This document shows positions 42,746 to 50,901 of a stretch of DNA of 64,000 nt, in pieces; position 1 is the stretch's first letter, and the number at the start of each line of letters is the position of its first letter. The translations under genes were made by a program, and so were the position numbers. Under the pieces are notes generated by a model. That model was not told the DNA's origin. It ran no database searches and saw only the letters and a list, made by a program, of their open reading frames with translations. The DNA comes from Treponema sp. (GTDB lineage: Bacteria; Spirochaetota; Spirochaetia; Treponematales; Treponemataceae): positions 1 through 64,000 of the forward strand of contig JAGCDP010000037.1 of NCBI GenBank assembly GCA_017651065.1, read 5' to 3'.

Positions 42746-43871
42746 ACCTTATTAAAAACTCAATTCCTATTGGAAGAATAGAATCATCTACATAAGTCTT
42801 ACTTGTATGTAATGCTCTGTATTCAGAATTAACGGCTCCACCAATGTGTATATAGGTTCCCGAAATTTTCTTCTGATATAACGCAAAGTCTTCACCGGTC
42901 ATTACAGGACGTCCATACAGTAAAGAAGCTTCACCAAAATATTTTTTTATTATGGTAGCTGCCAGATTTGTAAAATGAGTATCGTTATTAACTACATTTC
43001 CAGGTTTTCTTAATTCAACCTCTGCCTTGCAATTAAATATAGATGAAATTTTTTCAGAACCTGTAACCAGGACTTTCTGCATGATTTCCTCGTTAGAATA
43101 ATTTAATGTTCTTGTGTTATAAGCTAAAATAACCTCCACCGGTTTAGCATTTACAGTTTTTTCTGTTGTGACCATTGTTGGTACCATTACAATTTGTTCT
43201 GATTTTGGAAATTTTTCTTCAGCCAAGGCTGTTATTATGGAAACACATTCTCCTGCTACAACAAGTGCATTTAAATCGGGTTCAGTTCTTATGGTGATTT
43301 TTCCACCGGCACCATAAGAACTCATGACCCCATAACCAATGGAAAAAACTCCAAGATCAAGCTCCTGTGAAATATGCAAGGCAATTATAGTATCAACATC
43401 ATCTATAAGACCGGAGTCCATAATTACTTTTGCTCCTGCTCCAATTTCCTCTCCTTCCTGAAAGATAATTTTTACTGTTCCATTAATTTCATTTTTATGT
43501 TCATTTAGAAGTTTTGCGCAGCCTAACATAAATGTCGTATGAACATCATGACCGCAGGCATGCATAACTCCCTGTTTCTGAGATTTCCAAGGAAGGTTTG
43601 TTTCTTCCTGAATAGGAAGCGCATCTATATCACCTCGAAGCGCAATTGTTTTCCCTGTGCTAGTACCAGTGCCATTTCCGTCTATTGTTGCAACAACGCT
43701 GCTGACACCAGTTTTTTTATAGGAAATACCCCATTCATTTAATAAGGATTGAATATAAGCGGAAGTTTCATATTCTTCACAGGACAGCTCTGGATTTTGA
43801 TGCAGGTGATGCCTGATTTTTGTAAAAAGATTTTCATTATCTCTTATATAAGTTTCTAAATCATCACTCAT
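42723..43871 (-). CDS. M20-family amidohydrolase, second full-length copy
   Basis: 382 residues. IALRGDIDALPIQEETNLPWKSQKQGVMHACGHDVHTTFMLGCA, FQEGEEIGAGAKVIMDSG, and PVMTGEDFALYQKKISGTYIHIGG contain the expected metal ligands. Likely deacylates an imported N-acyl amino acid; operon with a cystine-type ABC transporter resembles Bacillus operons for N-acetyl-cysteine-type compounds. The start overlaps the preceding fragment's stop (ATGA). Confidence 0.88.
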   Translation of the reverse strand: MSDDLETYIRDNENLFTKIRHHLHQNPELSCEEYETSAYIQSLLNEWGISYKKTGVSSVVATIDGNGTGTSTGKTIALRGDIDALPIQEETNLPWKSQKQGVMHACGHDVHTTFMLGCAKLLNEHKNEINGTVKIIFQEGEEIGAGAKVIMDSGLIDDVDTIIALHISQELDLGVFSIGYGVMSSYGAGGKITIRTEPDLNALVVAGECVSIITALAEEKFPKSEQIVMVPTMVTTEKTVNAKPVEVILAYNTRTLNYSNEEIMQKVLVTGSEKISSIFNCKAEVELRKPGNVVNNDTHFTNLAATIIKKYFGEASLLYGRPVMTGEDFALYQKKISGTYIHIGGAVNSEYRALHTSKTYVDDSILPIGIEFLIRYVFEFLS

Positions 43872-44239
43872 AGAACGGCCTCAAAATCAAGTTTACTTTT
43901 TATATGAAATATTATTTCCAGAGCGTCCAAGATGTTCTTAAGTACATCATAAAGCTTTTGTTTTTCTTCTGCGTTAGAAGCTTCACCTCTAAAAAGCAGT
44001 TCTGCATTATCAGGAATAACATTTTGTCTTGTTCCCGCATTTAGTGATACAGGAATTAAAGCAACATTCTGAAAACTGCTGAATTCATATAACAGTTTTC
44101 CATTGAGAATTTGAATAAGTCTAAAAGCAGCTGGAATAGGGTTGTGAGTAAGATAAGGTACTGCACTATGTCCACCTTTACCAGACAAAACTACCTTTGC
44201 ATAAAAAAAGATTTCTCTTTCAGGATTTCTTTCATACAT
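43868..44239 (-). pseudogene. Truncated M20 amidohydrolase (dimerisation domain only)
   Basis: 123 residues, YAKVVLSGKGGHSAVPYLTHNPIPAAFRLIQIL...LIPVSLNAGTRQNVIPDNAELLFRGEA, matches only the lid/dimerisation domain of M20 proteins; both halves of the catalytic domain with metal ligands are missing. Probably the remnant of a third M20 gene, kept in frame and translationally coupled to the next intact copy. A separate lid protein cannot be excluded. Confidence 0.65.
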
Positions 44240-44249
44240 AAAGCACCAC

Positions 44250-45002
44250 TTAAATAATATAATCACTTACAGGAAGGATTCTGCTTAAAAACTGTTTTGT
44301 TCTTTCATGTTCAGGTTTATAAAAAATTTTATCTGGAGTTCCTTCTTCAAGAACATAACCGTCATCCATAAAAACAACTTTATCTGCAACGTCTTCTGCA
44401 AAACTCATTTCATGGGTTACAACTATCATTGTATGACCTTCTTTTGCGATCTCCTTAATTAGCGAGAGAGTTTCACCAACAAGTTCCGGATCAAGCGCGC
44501 TGGTCGGTTCATCAAATAAAATTACCTCTGCATCTAATGCAACTGCTCTGGCTATCCCTACCCTCTGCTGCTGACCGCCTGACAGTTGATTCGGATAATA
44601 ATCGGCTTTATCCTTGAGTCCAACCTTCTGAAGTTCATACATGGCCCTTTCATAAGCCTTTTCTTTAGGGACTCCATGTGCAGTAATAAGGCCCTCGGTA
44701 ATATTTTCAAGAGCAGTTTTATTTGCAAACAGATTATAGTTCTGAAAAACCATAGATGTTTTTCTTCGTATATCAAGAACTTCTTTCTTTCTTGCATTGT
44801 GTAAATCAACAACTGTATTTCCTATTGTTAGAGTTCCTTTATCAGCACGTTCTAAAAAGTTTATTGAACGGAGTAAAGTTGTTTTACCGCTTCCAGATGG
44901 ACCAAGAATAACAACAACACTGCCATCATCAACTGTCAGAGATACATTCTGAAGTACTTTCAAGTGTCCAAAAGATTTCTGTACATTTTCAATTTTTATC
45001 AT
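44250..45002 (-). CDS. Polar amino acid ABC transporter ATPase (cystine type)
   Basis: 250 residues. Walker A GPSGSGKTT, signature LSGGQQQR, Walker B ILFDEPTSALDPELVGE. The close match is GlnQ/TcyN-type ATPases. Its start overlaps the permease end. Works with two permeases and the SBP of this operon. Confidence 0.9.
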   Translation of the reverse strand: MIKIENVQKSFGHLKVLQNVSLTVDDGSVVVILGPSGSGKTTLLRSINFLERADKGTLTIGNTVVDLHNARKKEVLDIRRKTSMVFQNYNLFANKTALENITEGLITAHGVPKEKAYERAMYELQKVGLKDKADYYPNQLSGGQQQRVGIARAVALDAEVILFDEPTSALDPELVGETLSLIKEIAKEGHTMIVVTHEMSFAEDVADKVVFMDDGYVLEEGTPDKIFYKPEHERTKQFLSRILPVSDYII

Positions 45003-45648
45003 ATTTTTTCTCCGTTTTTGCCAGAATGAATTCTACAAGTGAATTTATTGCCCAGAAAATAATTGCAGCAGCCACATAGCCTTCAATAAAACTGTAAGTA
45101 TCCATACAAGGTTTTAATGCGGCATTCAAAACATCAAATACACCAACAACCATAACGATTGAAGTATTCTTTATTGCGCCCACAATATGACTTGTTACCG
45201 GTGGAAGCGCTACAGGGATTATCTGCGGAATAATTATTCTTCTTAACGTTTGCATTTCTGTGAGACCCACTGAATATGCGGCTTCATACTGTCCCTTTGG
45301 AACAGACAGATATGCACTTCTGATTGTTTCAGAAAGGTATACTGTTCTGTCTAAAGTAAAAGTAATGAAAACCACTGCCAGGCCTCCATACTTTACTGGT
45401 TCAAAACAGGTTACATAAATCAAATTCAATAACAGGAGTGTAACCATATCCGGGATTCCGCTATGAACTGTAACAAAAAGACGTAATAACTGCGAAAGAA
45501 CCGGAACCTTATAAACACGAATGGTTGCTATTACAAAGCCAATTAACAATCCAAGAATCATTGGAAGAATTGCTAAGCCAATTGTTACGGGTATATATGG
45601 AATTGCAGATACCAGGCTTGTCTTTAAATAAGATAAATTAAATCTCAT
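44989..45648 (-). CDS. Amino acid ABC permease (HisM/TcyM type)
   Basis: 219 residues from ATG 45648 (AAGGAGG seven bases upstream; the longer in-frame reading overlaps the previous gene). Hydrophobic with the inner-membrane EAA motif YEAAYSVGLTEMQTLRRIIIPQIIP. Second of a paired permease set, as in Tcy cystine systems. Confidence 0.88.
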   Translation of the reverse strand: MRFNLSYLKTSLVSAIPYIPVTIGLAILPMILGLLIGFVIATIRVYKVPVLSQLLRLFVTVHSGIPDMVTLLLLNLIYVTCFEPVKYGGLAVVFITFTLDRTVYLSETIRSAYLSVPKGQYEAAYSVGLTEMQTLRRIIIPQIIPVALPPVTSHIVGAIKNTSIVMVVGVFDVLNAALKPCMDTYSFIEGYVAAAIIFWAINSLVEFILAKTEKKYDKN

Positions 45649-46351
45649 TTTCAACCTCCTTCTTTGGCTTGCAGAAAGATAATTTTCTTTCCACAAAACT
45701 ATAAGGAAGCTGTAATAATAAGCTGAAAACTACAAATATAAGTGCAACAATTACATAACTTTCAAGACTGTGGCTTGTTGCAGAACCGATGGCCTGTGCA
45801 CGCCCGATAATATCAACTACACCAATCATATAAACTAATGAGGTGCTTTTAAAAAGGCTTATCATGAAAGTCCACATATTTGGTAATGCAATGCGAAATG
45901 CCTGCGGAAGTATAATTCTTATAAAACACTGTTTATTTGTAAGACCACAGGCAAGAGCTGCATCTGTCTGACCTTTAGGAATAGAAAGAATTGCCGCTCT
46001 GAATACTTCTGATAAAAAGGCACTGACATTTGCTGTATAAGCAATAAATACAAAAATGATACGTGACCAGCGACGTGTATCAATTTTGAAAATTGCTGAT
46101 ATTAACATGGGGATCCCATAATAGGAAATAAGCATCTGAACCAGTAATGGAGTGTCCCTCTCAAATGAAATAAATATAGCAATCAATTGATTCAATACAG
46201 GTATCTTTTTAATTCGCACTGTTGCAATAAGAATTGCAAGTATTACCCCAAAAGTGTAGGTTACTAATACAATTTCTAAAGTAACAGGAAGAGTAATAAG
46301 CAGCTTAGGCAAATTAGTAAAAAAACGCTTCCATGAAAAAAGGCTTGTCAT
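45638..46351 (-). CDS. Amino acid ABC permease (HisQ/TcyL type)
   Basis: 237 residues from ATG 46351 with GAGG five bases upstream. EAA-like motif TDAALACGLTNKQCFIRIILPQAFRIALPN. Overlaps the next permease by about 11 bp. Preceded by an intercistronic hairpin that may lower permease expression against the binding protein. Confidence 0.88.
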   Translation of the reverse strand: MTSLFSWKRFFTNLPKLLITLPVTLEIVLVTYTFGVILAILIATVRIKKIPVLNQLIAIFISFERDTPLLVQMLISYYGIPMLISAIFKIDTRRWSRIIFVFIAYTANVSAFLSEVFRAAILSIPKGQTDAALACGLTNKQCFIRIILPQAFRIALPNMWTFMISLFKSTSLVYMIGVVDIIGRAQAIGSATSHSLESYVIVALIFVVFSLLLQLPYSFVERKLSFCKPKKEVENEI

Positions 46352-46360
46352 AAGCACCTC

Positions 46361-46388
46361 AAAAAAAAGCAGGGGCTTTTACCCCTGC
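46361..46388 (-). terminator. Intercistronic hairpin with T tract after the SBP gene
   Basis: GCAGGGG-CTTTTA-CCCCTGC (46369-46388), followed on the minus strand by eight T (46368-46361), directly before the permease ribosome-binding site. A partial terminator would keep the binding protein more abundant than the membrane subunits. Confidence 0.75.
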
Positions 46389-46398
46389 AGAAATTCAT

Positions 46399-47226
46399 TT
46401 ATTTAAGATTGATTGTTGCATCATAACCCAATGCTTTGATAGAAATCTTTGAAAGAGTTCCATCATCAAGTAATTGCTTGAGGGCTCCATCAACAGCCTT
46501 CTGTAATTCTGTATCTCCCTTTCGGTAAACGTGATAAGTAAGAACTGAAGTTTCTTTTGAAAGCTCTCCTGTGGCTTTTAATAAATCACCGTATTCATTA
46601 TTCCATTTTTCAATATCTGCCGGGTTGTGTGTAAATACAGCGTCATAAGTTCCGTTTTTGATTTTTGCAATTTTCTCTTCAACCGGCACTGTACTTGGAG
46701 TTATAATAAGCTTAATTTTTTTATTATCTGGAAGAGTTGTGTTATAACGTTCCAAAAATTCTGTTACAAGGTTTCCTGTGTTTGTATTTACTGTCTTGCC
46801 CTGCAAATCTTCAAGTTTTGTAATGTCATTTCGGGTTTTTAGTACAACAATTTTATTTGCTGCAGCACGATATGCCTGTTCACCGAAAAGATAATTTTCT
46901 TCACGCTGTGGTGTCTTTCCAAACTGATGAGATCCAAGGTCTACTTTTCCAGCTTGCAATGCAATAAGAATATTTGCAAAATCAAAAGTTTCATACACAA
47001 ACTCATACTGAGGCAAAAGTTCATCAACAGCATTAAGAACGTCAATTTCATAACCGACAAGTTTTCCATTCTCATCCAAATAGCAGAACGGAGCAAAAGC
47101 TTTACCGGTTCCGACAATAACTGTTTTTGCCTTAACCTTCTTTTCTTTCTTTGCAGCAAAAACATTTCCAATCAAAAGTACTGATACCGCAAAAACTGCG
47201 ATATTTTTAACTACATTCTTTTTCAT
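46399..47226 (-). CDS. Extracellular solute-binding protein family 3 (cystine-type)
   Basis: 275 residues. Signal peptide MKKNVVKNIAVFAVSVLLIGNVFAA without a lipobox, so a soluble periplasmic protein. The family-3 pattern APFCYLDENGKLVGYEIDVLNAV and DLGSHQFGKTPQREENYLFGEQ fits cystine/polar amino acid receptors. First gene of SBP-permease-permease-ATPase, followed by M20 genes. Promoter region carries an ACCTA-N9-TAGGT site and a CTATAACT motif. Confidence 0.88.
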   Translation of the reverse strand: MKKNVVKNIAVFAVSVLLIGNVFAAKKEKKVKAKTVIVGTGKAFAPFCYLDENGKLVGYEIDVLNAVDELLPQYEFVYETFDFANILIALQAGKVDLGSHQFGKTPQREENYLFGEQAYRAAANKIVVLKTRNDITKLEDLQGKTVNTNTGNLVTEFLERYNTTLPDNKKIKLIITPSTVPVEEKIAKIKNGTYDAVFTHNPADIEKWNNEYGDLLKATGELSKETSVLTYHVYRKGDTELQKAVDGALKQLLDDGTLSKISIKALGYDATINLK

Positions 47227-47248
47227 ATTAGCTCCTTGCAGGCTTATT

Positions 47249-47267
47249 ACCTACTTGGACACTAGGT
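47249..47267. promoter_or_regulatory. ACCTA-N9-TAGGT operator of the cystine-type transporter operon
   Basis: Perfect half-sites, immediately downstream of a -10-like TATATA (47272-47267 on the minus strand) and 22 bp before the SBP start codon. Confidence 0.78.
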
Positions 47268-47291
47268 ATATATCATTTGAGAAACTTTGCC

Positions 47292-47319
47292 TAATACTAT
47301 TTTTTGATATTAGTTATAG
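47292..47319 (-). promoter_or_regulatory. CTATAACT/TAGTATTA activator-like motif of the cystine-type operon
   Basis: On the minus strand CTATAACT (47319-47312), 7 bp, AAAAATAGTATTA (47304-47292), ending at a poor -35 region. The same motif lies at 52877-52904 and 62788-62816 upstream of two other transporters, in the same orientation relative to the gene. Confidence 0.7.
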
Positions 47320-47349
47320 ATTTTTTATATATTCAAAAAGATAATCAAT

Positions 47350-48159
47350 TTATTTAAGAACTTCGTTCATACTACCTGTACGATAGCCCTGTAAGTCGAG
47401 TGAAACATAGGCAAAACCAAAAGATTTGAACTTCTGTGTGATAATCTCGCTGTTGGAAAGAATCTTTTTCATTTCAGATGGCATCACTTCAATTCGTGCA
47501 AGATTTTCACCATGAATTCTCACCCTTATTTGCTGAAAGCCCATATCAAGAAGCAGCTGCTCTGCCCTGTCCACCATCATCAGTTTCTTTTCGTTGATTT
47601 CTTCTCCATAAGGAAAGCGGCTGGAAAGGCACGCAAATGACTGTTTTTTCCAGGTTGGAAGTCCCATCTGTTTTGAAATTTCACGTATTTCGTCTTTATA
47701 TAATTTGCAATCACGCAAAGGACTTTTTACACCAAGTTCTGCAACTGCAAGCAAGCCTGGTCTGTAATCTCCGTTATCGTCCATATTGCTTCCCTCGCAC
47801 ACAAATGCAATTGCATTTTCTTTTGCGAGTTTTATAATTTTATTGAAAAGTTCTTTTTTACACAGATAACAGCGGTTCACAGGATTATGGCGGAATTCAG
47901 GAATTTCAAGTTCTTCTGACTGAACCACAATCTGGCGGATTCCATTTTTTTTGCAAAAAGAAGATGCCTCGTCAGACTCGCGTTTAGGAAAAGAGCATGA
48001 TGTAGCGGTAACTGCAACAGCCTTGTCACCTAAAACTTCGTGTGCCACAGACAGTAAAAATGTAGAATCTACACCACTTGAAAATGCAACAGCAACACTC
48101 TCCAGTGAACGAAGATATTCACGTAAATCATTAAGTTTTTTTGACAAGTTATCTGTCAT
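47350..48159 (-). CDS. LarE-type ATP-dependent sacrificial sulfur transferase (PP-loop)
   Basis: 269 residues from ATG 48159. PP-loop AFSSGVDST, CYLC (C97, C100) in NPVNRCYLCKKELF, and C177 in SFACLSSRFPYG. In LarE, C176 of Lactobacillus donates its sulfur, while other members hold a [4Fe-4S] cluster on three Cys; this protein has the three-Cys pattern. LarE usually acts with LarB/LarC on a nickel-pincer cofactor, but neither is in this window, so another sulfur-transfer target is possible. ATG 48168 is an alternative start but too close to GGGG. Confidence 0.82.
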   Translation of the reverse strand: MTDNLSKKLNDLREYLRSLESVAVAFSSGVDSTFLLSVAHEVLGDKAVAVTATSCSFPKRESDEASSFCKKNGIRQIVVQSEELEIPEFRHNPVNRCYLCKKELFNKIIKLAKENAIAFVCEGSNMDDNGDYRPGLLAVAELGVKSPLRDCKLYKDEIREISKQMGLPTWKKQSFACLSSRFPYGEEINEKKLMMVDRAEQLLLDMGFQQIRVRIHGENLARIEVMPSEMKKILSNSEIITQKFKSFGFAYVSLDLQGYRTGSMNEVLK

Positions 48160-48190
48160 CTTTTTCATACCCCTGGTGAAAAATGTATAT

Positions 48191-48209
48191 ACCTTGTAAT
48201 TTAATAGGT
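48191..48209. promoter_or_regulatory. ACCTA-N9-TAGGT operator at the LarE/TcdA divergent promoters
   Basis: ACCTT-N9-TAGGT. Minus-strand promoter TTGACT (48240-48235), 17 bp, TATTAT (48217-48212) places the site at about +1 for larE. The promoter block is nearly identical to that at 41103-41152. Confidence 0.75.
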
Positions 48210-48273
48210 GTATAATATTATTTAGAGGCATTAGAGTCAATTAAGAGTCAGATTTTAAAAAAAAAGGATTTTT

Positions 48274-49059
48274 ATGAATACATATCAGTTTGCACGAACC
48301 AGACTTACATTCGGAAAAGAGAATATGGAAAAACTCTACAAGGCCCGCGTTATTGTTTTTGGGATTGGCGGAGTTGGAAGTTATGTTGTTGAGGCTCTGG
48401 TGCGTTCCGGAATTGGTGCAATTGATATTGTTGATGATGACAGAATCTGTCTTACAAATCTGAACCGTCAGCTTTATGCGCTGCGTTCCACAATTGGCAA
48501 GGACAAGGTTGATGTTGCCGAAGAACGCATTCATGATATAAACCCGGACTGCAAAGTTACTAAATGGAAAACCTTTTACATGCCGGACACAGCCGATCAG
48601 TTTGATTTTTCACAGTACGATTATATTGTTGACTGCATTGATACTGTAACTGGAAAGCTTGAAATCATCACCCGCGCAAAGGCTCTTAAAAAACCGGTTA
48701 TCAGTTGCATGGGGGCTGGAAATAAAGTTGACCCGACTCAACTCAAGGTTGCCGATATCACACGAACTTCTGTTTGCCCTCTTGCCCGAGTTATGCGGAA
48801 TGAACTTAAGAAACGACAAATCAAACGCCTTAAGGTTGTTTTTTCAACAGAAAAAGTTATTCCGCCACATGATGAAGATTTAGATGTAAGTTGTAAGGTA
48901 AACTGTATCTGTCCGCCTGGAACAAAACGTAACTGTAATGTCAGAAATCAGGTTCCCGGAAGTAATGCCTTTGTTCCGTCAACAGCAGGCATGATGATTG
49001 CCGCAGAAGTAATAAAAGACCTTACTCAGTTCCATATGACAGATTTATTTAAGGAATAA
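48274..49059 (+). CDS. tcdA: TcdA/CsdL-like tRNA threonylcarbamoyladenosine dehydratase
   Basis: 261 residues. E1-like fold: RVIVFGIGGVGSYVVEALVRSGIG, DDDRICLTNLNRQLYA, and the long TcdA-specific insert with CICPPGTKRNC-like cysteines. It cyclises t6A37 in tRNA to ct6A, an ATP-dependent dehydration often linked with cysteine desulfurase partners. Divergent from larE over one operator, so it may be sulfur-regulated here. Confidence 0.85.
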   Translation: MNTYQFARTRLTFGKENMEKLYKARVIVFGIGGVGSYVVEALVRSGIGAIDIVDDDRICLTNLNRQLYALRSTIGKDKVDVAEERIHDINPDCKVTKWKTFYMPDTADQFDFSQYDYIVDCIDTVTGKLEIITRAKALKKPVISCMGAGNKVDPTQLKVADITRTSVCPLARVMRNELKKRQIKRLKVVFSTEKVIPPHDEDLDVSCKVNCICPPGTKRNCNVRNQVPGSNAFVPSTAGMMIAAEVIKDLTQFHMTDLFKE

Positions 49060-49113
49060 TCTTACGATTTTTTTTTGTTTCGATTGTTTTCAGTAAGATA
49101 TTTTGTCTCCTCT

Positions 49114-50187
49114 CTAAATAAACAGTGTTGCATCTGAAGTTTCGCAGCTTCCCAGGAAGGTTGCAACTCCACCAAGTTCAACACCATCTACAAGTTCTTC
49201 TTTTCGTATGCCCATAATGTCCATACTCATCTGACATGCAACAATTCTTACACCGTGCGCAATAGCGTTCTGCATCAATTCTTCAAGGGAAGAAACGTTC
49301 TTGTTTTTCATTACCCAGCGAATCATTTTTGCACCCATGCCGCCCATATTCATGCGTGAAAGACCAAGTTTCTTTGAACCACGAGGCATCATCGCACCGA
49401 ACATTTTTTCAATCAGATTTTTACGCACGTGAACCCTCTTTGCTTTTCGCAAAATATTCAAACCCCAGAAAGTAAAGAAGACTGTTATCTTACGTCCCAT
49501 TGCAGCAGCTCCGTTTGCCATAATGAATGCTGCAATTGCTTTATCCAAGTCTCCGCTGAAAACTACGAAAGTCTTGTCGTTACCACTCGAGCCACCGCTG
49601 CCTGTTGCCACGGCATTAGATTCATTCTTTGTAACCAGAGCTTCAATTACTCCTTCTTTGATTTCAAGCTTTTCAAGAATATTATTTGTACGCTGGCACC
49701 AGACTTTAATGTCACTTGCAAAAGCATCTTCAGTTGCCTGAACAAAAACCTGCTGTCCGTTTTTCAATGTTTTAAGAGTATCACTCACCTTTACAATAGG
49801 ACCCGGACATTTAAGTCCCTTTGCATCGATAAAGACAGGTTCATTGGAAACAGATTTTTTTTGATTATCATCATTTGACTCAGTCTGCGATTCAAGAGAC
49901 TTTGTGCCACCTTCAAGATTGTAAACATCGTAGCCATGATCCAGAAGAAGCTCCGCAATCTGTTCACTTGTATCGCCGGTTCTGCATATAACAACAACAG
50001 GCTTATCTTTTGGAATTTGTGCAAGATGAGATGAGAGATTTTTTAACAGGCTTTGAAATGGAATATTTACTGTACCTGAAATCGGGTGCACAATAATTTC
50101 AGCTTCATCCCTGACATCAAGAATCGTGTATTCTGATTTATTAAGTTTTGTGAATTCTACATTTGTAATACTTTTGACTTCTTCCAT
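49114..50187 (-). CDS. Rhodanese-TusA-DsrE/F fusion sulfur-trafficking protein
   Basis: 357 residues with three sulfur-transfer modules. Rhodanese (residues 1-100, active Cys68 in VICRTGDTS); TusA (about 118-190, CPGP at 127-130); DsrE-like (about 208-357, KTFVVFSGDLDKAIAAFIMANGAAAMGRKITVFFTFWG with later Cys in CQMSMDIMG). These are usually separate proteins passing persulfides in a relay. Fusion implies channelling. Its promoter (TTGACA 50246-50241) overlaps an operator and diverges from the thioredoxin/CysO operon. Confidence 0.88.
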   Translation of the reverse strand: MEEVKSITNVEFTKLNKSEYTILDVRDEAEIIVHPISGTVNIPFQSLLKNLSSHLAQIPKDKPVVVICRTGDTSEQIAELLLDHGYDVYNLEGGTKSLESQTESNDDNQKKSVSNEPVFIDAKGLKCPGPIVKVSDTLKTLKNGQQVFVQATEDAFASDIKVWCQRTNNILEKLEIKEGVIEALVTKNESNAVATGSGGSSGNDKTFVVFSGDLDKAIAAFIMANGAAAMGRKITVFFTFWGLNILRKAKRVHVRKNLIEKMFGAMMPRGSKKLGLSRMNMGGMGAKMIRWVMKNKNVSSLEELMQNAIAHGVRIVACQMSMDIMGIRKEELVDGVELGGVATFLGSCETSDATLFI

Positions 50188-50212
50188 AGCTTTCTCCTAT
50201 AAAAACACTATA

Positions 50213-50231
50213 ACCTATTGATATAGTAGGT
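50213..50231. promoter_or_regulatory. ACCTA-N9-TAGGT operator at the rhodanese-TusA-DsrE promoter
   Basis: Perfect half-sites with TTGATATAG spacer, overlapping the weak minus-strand -10 (TATCAA, 50223-50218) 17 bp from TTGACA (50246-50241). Confidence 0.78.
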
Positions 50232-50279
50232 AATAAACTTTGTCAATAGGAATGTCAAAATTTATTCTGATTTATTTTT

Positions 50280-50298
50280 GTCTATTGACTCTACAGGT
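50280..50298. promoter_or_regulatory. Degenerate ACCTA-N9-TAGGT-like site over the thioredoxin-operon -35
   Basis: GTCTA-TTGACTCTA-CAGGT; retains the central TTGACT (50285-50290), the probable -35 of the rightward operon, but one base differs in each half. Confidence 0.45.
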
Positions 50299-50319
50299 AA
50301 AACAATATAAATTATTTTT

Positions 50320-50338
50320 ACCTACTTATTTAATAGGT
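50320..50338. promoter_or_regulatory. ACCTA-N9-TAGGT operator before the thioredoxin/CysO operon
   Basis: Perfect half-sites 18 bp before the ATG, downstream of a probable -10 TATAAA (50306-50311). Confidence 0.8.
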
Positions 50339-50356
50339 AATAATAAGGAATAACAG

Positions 50357-50680
50357 ATGAGAGAAAGATTAAACAAAGAAAATTTTGATTCCTACATCAA
50401 TCAGGAAAAACTTGTGCTTGTTGATTTTTATTCAGATTCCTGCATTCCCTGCAAAAGATTAAATCCGGTTCTTACACAACTGGAACAAAGCTCTGCAGAA
50501 AAAGCAGCTATTTATAAAGTTAATGTCAATTTTGATTCAGAGCTTGCAGAAAAATATGACGTAATGGCGGCTCCAACTTTAATTCTATTTAAGGCTGGAA
50601 AAGAAATTGACAGCAAAACAGGCTTTCAGACTTTAGAAACTCTTGAAGAATGGATAAATGAGATAATTTCAAATCAATAA
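50357..50680 (+). CDS. Thioredoxin-like protein
   Basis: 107 residues. LVDFYSDSCIPCKRLNPVLTQLE has a CIPC active site in place of the usual CGPC, and AAPTLILFKAGKEI contains the cis-Pro. Reduces disulfides or persulfides; within a sulfur-carrier operon it may serve to release thiocarboxylate- or persulfide-bound sulfur. First gene of trx-thiS-thiF-mec. Confidence 0.9.
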   Translation: MRERLNKENFDSYINQEKLVLVDFYSDSCIPCKRLNPVLTQLEQSSAEKAAIYKVNVNFDSELAEKYDVMAAPTLILFKAGKEIDSKTGFQTLETLEEWINEIISNQ

Positions 50681-50694
50681 AGAGAGGAAAGAAT

Positions 50695-50901
50695 ATGACA
50701 ATTACAGTTTCTGGAAATAAAAAAGAAGTAAAAGATGGACTTACACTCCCGGAATTAATCGAACTGGAGAAAGTAGAAACTCCCTTATACGTTACAGTAT
50801 CTATCAATGAAGAATTCATTCAGAAAGATGCAGAAGATTCAGTTGTTCTTAAAGAAGGCGACAATGTAGAGTTCCTTTATTTTATGGGCGGAGGACAGTA
50901 A
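50695..50901 (+). CDS. ThiS/CysO-type sulfur-carrier protein with GGGQ tail
   Basis: 68 residues of the ubiquitin-like ThiS family, ending FMGGGQ. Sulfur carriers act through a C-terminal Gly-Gly that is adenylated and thiocarboxylated, so the terminal extra GQ or Q must be trimmed first or tolerated. An adjacent JAMM peptidase gene (51736) could do the trimming, as in QbsE/QbsD systems, or act later on cysteine adducts as Mec does. Stop abuts the ThiF ATG (TAAATG). Confidence 0.85.
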   Translation: MTITVSGNKKEVKDGLTLPELIELEKVETPLYVTVSINEEFIQKDAEDSVVLKEGDNVEFLYFMGGGQ

